NCBI RefSeq assembly: GCF_000264295.1
Contig: NZ_AJXT01000045.1
Location: 50,289-114,288 of the forward strand
Length of the DNA: 64,000 nt
Origin: Rhodanobacter spathiphylli B39
Lineage (GTDB): Bacteria > Pseudomonadota > Gammaproteobacteria > Xanthomonadales > Rhodanobacteraceae
Direction of reading: 5' to 3'
Of this stretch, positions 58,781 through 64,000 are shown piece by piece. Each line of letters starts with the position of its first letter. The stretch's first letter is position 1. The position numbers were made by a program, and so were the translations under genes. A model generated the notes under the pieces. That model was not told the DNA's origin and did not search any database. It saw nothing but the letters and a program-made list of their open reading frames with translations.

Positions 58781-60254
58781 CCAGCAGCCACTGCGCCAGC
58801 AGCGCCACCGGGCGGCCGGTGGCCAGGCCCTTGCGACCTTCGTCCCAGGCGGTGCCGGCGATGTCCAGGTGGGCCCAGCGCTGGCCGTCGGTGAAGCGCG
58901 ACAGGAAGCAGGCGGCGGTGATCGCGCCGGCGCTCTTGCCGCCGATGTTGGCGACGTCGGCGAAGCCTGAGTCGAGCTGGGCCTGGTAGTCGTCCCACAG
59001 CGGCAGGCGCCAGGCGCGGTCGAGGGTTTCCTCGCCGGCGGCGAGCAGTTCGGCGGCGAGGTCGTCGTGCTTGCTCATCAGGCCGCTGGCATGCTTGCCC
59101 AGCGCGATCACGCAGGCGCCGGTGAGCGTGGCCGCATCGATCAGCGCCTGCGGCTGGTACGTCTGCGCGGTGTAGGTCAGCGCGTCGCACAGGATCAGTC
59201 GGCCTTCGGCGTCGGTGTTGAGCACTTCGATGGTGAGCCCGGACAGGCTGGTCAGCACGTCGCTGGGGCGGTAGCTGTCGCCGTCGGGCATGTTCTCCAC
59301 GGCCGGCACCACGCAGACCAGGTTGAGCTTGAGGCCCATCTTCACCGCGGCCACGAACGCGCCCAGCACGCCGGCGGCGCCGCCCATGTCGAACTTCATT
59401 TCCTCCATGCCGGCGCCAGGTTTCAGGCTGATGCCGCCGGAGTCGAAGGTGACGCCCTTGCCGACGAACGCATACGGCTTGTCGCCGTCGTTGCCGCCCT
59501 TGTATTCCAGCGCGATCAGGCGCGGCTTGTTGACCGAGCCGCGGCCCACGGCGAGCAGCGAGCCGAAGCCCAGCTTCTCCATCGCCACTTCGTCGAGCAC
59601 GTTGCAGCTGACCTTGTCGTGGCCGTCGGCGAAGGCCTGCGCCTGCGCCGCGATATGGGCGGGGGTGCAGATGTTCGGCGGCAGGTTGGCCAGCTCGCGG
59701 GCGAAGCGCACGCCTTCGGCGATCGCCACGGCCTGCGCCAGTCCGCTGGCGGCTTCGTCGCCACCGGCGAAGGTCAGCCGGGCCAATTCGACCTGCTTGC
59801 TCCGGTCGCGGGGCTTGAAGGTGGCGGTGTAGCGGTAGGCCGCGTAGTCGCTGGCCAGCGCGGCGATGCGCACGCGCCAGGCACTGTCGCGGCCGGGCAC
59901 GTCGACGCTGCTGAGGCAGGAGACGGCATCGGCCACCGGCAGCCGACCCAGTGCACGCGCAGCCTCGATGTTCACTTTCTGGAAGCGCGCCGCGTCGAAC
60001 GACTTCTGCGCGCCCAGCCCCACCACCAGCACGCGCCGTGCGGTGATGCCAGCCGGGGCGAACAGCAGCGTGGTCGAACCGGCCTTGCCGCTGATGTCGC
60101 CGCTTTCGATCTGGCGCCTGATCGCGCCGCCGCTGGCGTCGTCCAGCTGGGCAGCCGCGCTGGTCAGCACGCCCTGTTCGTACACGCCGACCATCACGCA
60201 GGCACTGTCGACGGTGGCGGGGGCAATGCTGGCGAGGCTGAACTGAAGTGTCAT
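58770..60254 (-). CDS. pepA: Leucyl aminopeptidase PepA (M17)
   Basis: A 494-residue hexameric zinc/manganese peptidase that also binds DNA in E. coli (XerC/D accessory). The M17 catalytic set is present: [18 protein letters not shown] (metal Lys and Asp, about 259-276), [13 protein letters not shown], the signature [10 protein letters not shown] (about 341-350) and the catalytic Arg in it. Length matches E. coli (503). It is divergent from lptF, the standard gammaproteobacterial layout. Its last codons and TAG fall inside the GGGAAT inverted repeat, so the C-terminal residues (Leu-Asp-Arg-Glu) are set by the repeat. Confidence 0.96.
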   Translation of the reverse strand: MTLQFSLASIAPATVDSACVMVGVYEQGVLTSAAAQLDDASGGAIRRQIESGDISGKAGSTTLLFAPAGITARRVLVVGLGAQKSFDAARFQKVNIEAARALGRLPVADAVSCLSSVDVPGRDSAWRVRIAALASDYAAYRYTATFKPRDRSKQVELARLTFAGGDEAASGLAQAVAIAEGVRFARELANLPPNICTPAHIAAQAQAFADGHDKVSCNVLDEVAMEKLGFGSLLAVGRGSVNKPRLIALEYKGGNDGDKPYAFVGKGVTFDSGGISLKPGAGMEEMKFDMGGAAGVLGAFVAAVKMGLKLNLVCVVPAVENMPDGDSYRPSDVLTSLSGLTIEVLNTDAEGRLILCDALTYTAQTYQPQALIDAATLTGACVIALGKHASGLMSKHDDLAAELLAAGEETLDRAWRLPLWDDYQAQLDSGFADVANIGGKSAGAITAACFLSRFTDGQRWAHLDIAGTAWDEGRKGLATGRPVALLAQWLLDRE

Positions 60255-60352
60255 CGGAGGGTTCCTGCATGAGCCCGGCTATGGCCGGACAGGCTAGACT
60301 TGCGGTTTGCCGGCGCTGCTGCCGGGCCGGTTCAAGCGGACAAGTTTATCGC

Positions 60353-61468
60353 ATGCTGAGCATCCTCGACCGCTATTTCCTGCGCGAGCTGGCGCAGACC
60401 GTGGCCGCCACCGTGGTGGTGCTGCTGGTGATCGTGGCCGGCAGCGCGTTCGCCCACGTGCTGCAGCAGGTCGCCAACGGCAGCTTTCCCGCCAGCGTGA
60501 TGTTCCAGGTGCTGGGCCTGCGCACGCTTGACGGCCTCACCAACATGATGCCGCTGGCCAGTTTCATCGGCATCCTGCTCGGTCTCGGGCGGATGTACCG
60601 CGAAAGCGAGATGCACGTGCTGTCGTCGTCGGGCATGGGGCCGCGCGGACTGCTGCGGCCAGTGCTGATACTGGGCGCCGTGCTGGTCGCGATCACCGCC
60701 GGGGTTTCGCTGTGGCTCGGGCCGTGGGCCGTGCGCACCAGTGACGCGATGGTCGCCGCGGCGAACCGTTCGGTGATCGCCGCCGGCCTCGATGCGGGAC
60801 GCTTCACCGAGCTGCCCGGCAAGGGCGGCATCATCTTCGTCGACAGCCTGAGCCGTGACGGCAGCAAGCTGGGGCGCACCTTCGTGGCGACCCAGAGCGA
60901 GGGCAAGGGCGGCCCGGCGCATCTGAAACTGGTCAGTGCCACCAGCGGCGAGCTGTACCAGGAGAGCAACGGCGACGGCCGCTTCATCGCCTTCAAGGAC
61001 GGCTGGCAATACGACATTCCGCTGGGCGCGAACAACTGGCGGCAGATGCAGTACCAGCGCAACGACACCTCGCTGTCCGAGGTGCGGGCCGACGAGGACG
61101 ACGATCCCGCGCATTCCAAGAGCAGCTGGGCACTGTTCCAGTCCGATGATCCGGATGATCGCGCCGAGTTCGCCTGGCGCGCCAATGCGCCGCCGCTGAC
61201 CCTGGTACTGCTGCTGCTGGCGTTGCCGCTGTCGCGGCAGAGTCCGCGTGAACCCAGATACGGCCGGCTGCTGCTGGCGGTGGTCACGTTCTATCTCTAC
61301 TACACCTTGCTCGCGCTGGGCCGCGCCCAGATCGGCAAGGACCACTGGCACAACCAGGCGCCGCTGTGGGCCCTGCATGCGCTGGTGCTGGGCATGGCCG
61401 GCTGGATGCTGTGGAAACAGTATTCACCGCGCAAGCTGCGGACGCCGCCCACCGGTGTGGCCGCATGA
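60353..61468 (+). CDS. lptF: LPS export permease LptF
   Basis: A 371-residue inner-membrane subunit of the LptB2FG ABC exporter that extracts LPS toward LptC-A-D. Three N-terminal helices (about 12-125, LDRYFLRELAQTVAATVVVLL), a periplasmic jellyroll (about 140-265) and three C-terminal helices (ANAPPLTLVLLLLALPLSR) form the YjgP/YjgQ layout. RESEMHVLSSSGMGP is the coupling-helix region that contacts LptB. Start ATG 60353 by homology; the ribosome site is weak. It overlaps lptG by 4 nt and is divergent from pepA. Confidence 0.94.
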   Translation: MLSILDRYFLRELAQTVAATVVVLLVIVAGSAFAHVLQQVANGSFPASVMFQVLGLRTLDGLTNMMPLASFIGILLGLGRMYRESEMHVLSSSGMGPRGLLRPVLILGAVLVAITAGVSLWLGPWAVRTSDAMVAAANRSVIAAGLDAGRFTELPGKGGIIFVDSLSRDGSKLGRTFVATQSEGKGGPAHLKLVSATSGELYQESNGDGRFIAFKDGWQYDIPLGANNWRQMQYQRNDTSLSEVRADEDDDPAHSKSSWALFQSDDPDDRAEFAWRANAPPLTLVLLLLALPLSRQSPREPRYGRLLLAVVTFYLYYTLLALGRAQIGKDHWHNQAPLWALHALVLGMAGWMLWKQYSPRKLRTPPTGVAA

Positions 61469-62565
61469 GCATGTTCAACATCAAGCGGGTCGACCGGCTG
61501 GTCGCGCTGAGCGTGCTCGGCTCGATGCTGATGGTGTGGCTGGTGCTGACCGGTTTCGACGCGGTCACCCAGTTGCTGCGCCAGCTCGGCAACGTGGGCA
61601 AGCACGGCTACACGCTGAGCAATGCGATTGCCTATGTGCTGGTGACATTCCCGCGCCGGGCCTACGAGATGTTCGGCAATGCGGCGCTGATCGGTGGCCT
61701 GCTGGGCCTGGGTGGGCTGGCCGGGACCGGCGAGCTGACTGCCTTGCGCGCCGCCGGCATGTCGCGGTTGCGCATCGCCGGTTCGGCGGTGGGCGTGGTC
61801 GCGGTACTGATCGTGGGCGTGGTGATCATGGGCGAGACGCTGGCGCCGTGGGGCGACCAGCAGGCGCAGGTGATGCAGGCGCGGATGAAGTCCGGCAACC
61901 TCGGCATGACCTCCAGCAGCGGACTGTGGGCACGCGACGGCGATGACGTGATCAATGCACGCGGCACCTCGCTGAAGCAGCATGACGGCCTGGCCACCGT
62001 GCAGCTCAGCGACGTGCGCATCTTCAACTTCAGCAGGGATGGCCAGCTGCATCGCTTCACCTGGGCCAGGACCGCCCAGCACGACGGCAGGCAATGGATG
62101 CTGCACGACGTGCGCATCACCACGCTGGACGAAGCCGGCACGCATGCGAGCACCGAGGCGGAGTTGCCGTGGAAGTCCACGCTGAATCCGCAGGTGCTGG
62201 CGCAGTCGGTGATCCAGCCGCAGTACCTGTCGATGCGCGACCTGCGCCGCAACATGGATTACCTGGAAGGCAACGGGCAGAGTCCCGGCAGCTATGCGGT
62301 GGCATTCTGGGGACGCGCGCTGTATCCGCTCAACGTGCTGGTGCTGGTGTTGTGCGCGATGCCGTTCGCGTTCGGGTCGCTGCGTTCGGGTGGCCTCGGC
62401 AAGCGCATGTTCATCGGCATCCTGCTGGCGCTGGGCTGGTATTTCCTGCAGCAGGCGATGGTGAACTTCGGTACGGTCTACGGCATGCCGCCGCTGCTGG
62501 CCAACCTGCTGCCAGCGGTGATCCTGGTGCTCGTCGCCTGGTTGTACTTCCGGCGACGGGTCTGA
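61465..62565 (+). CDS. lptG: LPS export permease LptG
   Basis: A 366-residue inner-membrane partner of LptF. It has the same layout: N-terminal helices (KRVDRLVALSVLGSMLMVWLVL), coupling region with GELTALRAAGMSRLRIAG, a periplasmic jellyroll (about 135-265; WARDGDDVINARG) and C-terminal helices. ATGA overlap with lptF guarantees matched production. The third member, LptB, is not in the window, while the outer-membrane end of the machine (lptD) lies 18 kb away. Confidence 0.94.
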   Translation: MSMFNIKRVDRLVALSVLGSMLMVWLVLTGFDAVTQLLRQLGNVGKHGYTLSNAIAYVLVTFPRRAYEMFGNAALIGGLLGLGGLAGTGELTALRAAGMSRLRIAGSAVGVVAVLIVGVVIMGETLAPWGDQQAQVMQARMKSGNLGMTSSSGLWARDGDDVINARGTSLKQHDGLATVQLSDVRIFNFSRDGQLHRFTWARTAQHDGRQWMLHDVRITTLDEAGTHASTEAELPWKSTLNPQVLAQSVIQPQYLSMRDLRRNMDYLEGNGQSPGSYAVAFWGRALYPLNVLVLVLCAMPFAFGSLRSGGLGKRMFIGILLALGWYFLQQAMVNFGTVYGMPPLLANLLPAVILVLVAWLYFRRRV

Positions 62566-62676
62566 TCGCCGCCGCTGTCTTTCCCCGGCAGTGTGACTGC
62601 GTTCTCAGCATCGTCGACCCGCCCACCCCCACTATCGGATGGACGCCGGGGCGATGCCTGCCCCGCGTCATCGCAG

Positions 62677-62699
62677 GACGGAAGCCGCCGGCTTCCGTC
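62677..62699. repeat. 23-bp palindrome between lptG and the small ORF
   Basis: Arms 62677-62687 and 62689-62699 are perfect 11-bp complements around a single base. It lies 112 nt after lptG and 25 nt before the small membrane ORF. It could be an operator or a transcript-end hairpin; no T-tract. Confidence 0.5.
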
Positions 62700-62723
62700 A
62701 TCACCAACTCTCGGGGGGGAGTC

Positions 62724-62834
62724 ATGTCCAAGCCTTTCTGGCACAAGGATGCCTGCGGATTCTGGTTGATCGCCTGTATTCAGCTGAGCGCTTCGGCCGG
62801 CTGGGCGATGGTGCATTACCAGCTGCTGCAATAA
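62724..62834 (+). CDS. Small single-pass membrane protein (36 aa), hypothetical
   Basis: A 36-residue ORF opening MSKPFWHKDACGFWL. A run of G rich in Shine-Dalgarno matches (GGGGGGAG) ends 2 nt before the ATG, the strongest such site in this part of the window. Residues about 11-31 are hydrophobic (CGFWLIACIQLSASAGWAMV), enough for one membrane helix, and two Cys and two Trp-flanked ends are seen. I know no homologue. It stands alone between lptG and ltaE, 68 nt before the latter. Confidence 0.45.
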   Translation: MSKPFWHKDACGFWLIACIQLSASAGWAMVHYQLLQ

Positions 62835-62902
62835 CCGGATCAACTTGCCGGCGATGACGGATCGAGCCAAGCTGTCGGCTTTGCCGACAGCAGGGGTGAG
62901 CC

Positions 62903-63922
62903 GTGGAATGGGTTGATCTGCGCAGCGATACGGTGACGCGGCCGACGGCCGCGATGCGCGAAGCGATGCTCGGTGCCGAGGTCGGCGACGACGTCTACGG
63001 CGAAGATCCCACCGTCAACGCGCTGCAGCGGCGACTGGCCGACGAGCTCGGTTTCGACGCCGGCCTGTTCGTGCCCAGCGGCACGCAATCCAACCTGCTG
63101 GCCCTGCTGGCGCATTGCGAGCGCGGCGACGAATACCTGGTCGGCATGGACGCGCATACCTACAAGTTCGAGGGCGGTGGCGCGGCAGTGCTGGGCTCGA
63201 TCCAGCCGCAACCGATCGTGCACGCCGACGACGGCACGCTGCCGCTGGCGCGGATCGAGGCGGCGATCAAGCCGGTCGATCCGCACTTCGCGCGGACGCG
63301 TCTGCTGGCGCTGGAAAACACCTGGCACGGCCGCACGCTGCCGCTGGATTACCTGGTCGCCGCGCACGACGTGGCGCGCTCGCATGGCCTCGGTCTGCAC
63401 CTCGATGGCGCACGCCTGTTCAACGCCGCCGTGGCGTGCGGCGTGCCGGCGCGCGAGATCGCGCGGCATTTCGACACCGTCTCGATATGCCTGTCGAAAG
63501 GCCTCGGCGCGCCGGTGGGTTCGGTACTGGTCGGCTCGCACGCGCTGATCGACAAGGCGCGCCGCTGGCGCAAGGTCACCGGCGGCGGCTGGCGCCAGGC
63601 CGGCATGCTCGCCGCGGCGGGCATGCACGCGCTGGATCATCATGTGACGCGGCTGGCGCAGGATCATCATCGCGCCGAATATCTGGCGGGCCGCCTGCGC
63701 GAGGTCGCCGGCATCGACCTGCTGGGCCAGTACACCAACATGGTCTTCATCGACGTGCCGGCCGAACGCCTGCGCGATCTGGACGTCCATTTGCGCGCGG
63801 CCGGCATCCGCATCAGCATCGGCTACCTGCCCACGCTGCGCCTGGTGACGCATCTGGATGTCGACGATGACGGCATCGAACGCACGGCCACCGCGTTCCG
63901 CGAGTTTTTCGCGCGGCATTGA
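62903..63922 (+). CDS. ltaE: Low-specificity L-threonine aldolase
   Basis: A 339-residue PLP enzyme that cleaves threonine/allo-threonine to glycine and acetaldehyde. Motifs: DLRSDTVTRPTAAMREAM start, GDDVYGEDPTVNALQ, FVPSGTQSNLLALL, HLDGARLFNAAVA (PLP Asp) and the Schiff-base lysine in SICLSKGLGAPVGS (about 196-209). Length matches E. coli LtaE (333). The start is GTG at 62903, with a GGGGTGAG-type site just upstream, because the conserved WVDLRSDTVT opening begins at once. Last gene of the window. Confidence 0.95.
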   Translation: MEWVDLRSDTVTRPTAAMREAMLGAEVGDDVYGEDPTVNALQRRLADELGFDAGLFVPSGTQSNLLALLAHCERGDEYLVGMDAHTYKFEGGGAAVLGSIQPQPIVHADDGTLPLARIEAAIKPVDPHFARTRLLALENTWHGRTLPLDYLVAAHDVARSHGLGLHLDGARLFNAAVACGVPAREIARHFDTVSICLSKGLGAPVGSVLVGSHALIDKARRWRKVTGGGWRQAGMLAAAGMHALDHHVTRLAQDHHRAEYLAGRLREVAGIDLLGQYTNMVFIDVPAERLRDLDVHLRAAGIRISIGYLPTLRLVTHLDVDDDGIERTATAFREFFARH

Positions 63923-64000
63923 TTGTCTGCTTCTCGTCGGCTTGCTACGCAGGCCGCTTTTGCCGGCCCTTGCGCATCAGAGCGAAAAGCTTTCGTCTGC

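Overview
This is a GC-rich chromosomal segment from a gammaproteobacterium of the Xanthomonadales/Lysobacterales, most likely Rhodanobacteraceae (Rhodanobacter, Dyella or Frateuria type). The basis is protein style and gene order: lpoA/yraN divergent from rsmI, then rnpB and mraZ; a division and cell wall (dcw) cluster without murD; and lptD-surA-pdxA-rsmA-apaG-apaH. This placement is inference, because no rRNA or species marker lies in the window. Almost every base belongs to a core gene. I see no prophage, insertion sequence, CRISPR array, tRNA or toxin/defence island.

Layout. (1) 1-13.1 kb: a glutathione S-transferase and a secreted M28 aminopeptidase with two PPC domains, then a long minus-strand run: uup, metK, dusB, an NHS-type nucleoside transporter, a UDG-like protein, a GlcD-type flavin oxidase, yraN and lpoA. 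(2) 13.1-14.4 kb: rsmI and the RNase P RNA. (3) 14.7-31.8 kb: the dcw cluster mraZ-rsmH-ftsL-ftsI-murE-murF-mraY-ftsW-murG-murC-ddl-ftsQ-ftsA-ftsZ, then lpxC. It is led by a TTGACA promoter overlapping a four-repeat MraZ box, and most junctions overlap by 1-11 nt. murD is missing and a purine-rich inverted repeat occupies its place. (4) 31.9-36.3 kb: a DciA-like gene, an M23 peptidase and secA. (5) 36.3-45.5 kb, minus strand: apaH, apaG, rsmA, pdxA, surA, lptD, then an HDAC-like amidohydrolase, a PduO-type cobalamin adenosyltransferase and a probable BtuM vitamin B12 transporter. (6) 45.6-51 kb: two ubiquinone hydroxylases, a dienelactone hydrolase, an unknown membrane protein with a Cys/His cluster and a membrane GTPase. 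(7) 51.1-58.3 kb: two adjacent paralogous hybrid histidine kinases with beta-propeller sensors. (8) 58.3-64 kb: holC, pepA, lptF, lptG, a 36-aa membrane ORF and ltaE.

How the parts fit. The window concentrates envelope building: lipid II synthesis and septal peptidoglycan (dcw, lpoA, M23), lipid A commitment (lpxC), LPS export (lptD, lptF, lptG), outer-membrane protein folding (surA) and secretion (secA). The least conventional items are a set of stop-codon-adjacent purine/pyrimidine inverted repeats, the twin hybrid kinases with nearly identical kinase halves, the B12 uptake/adenosylation pair, and the Cys/His membrane protein. I found no convincing wholly new multi-gene system.
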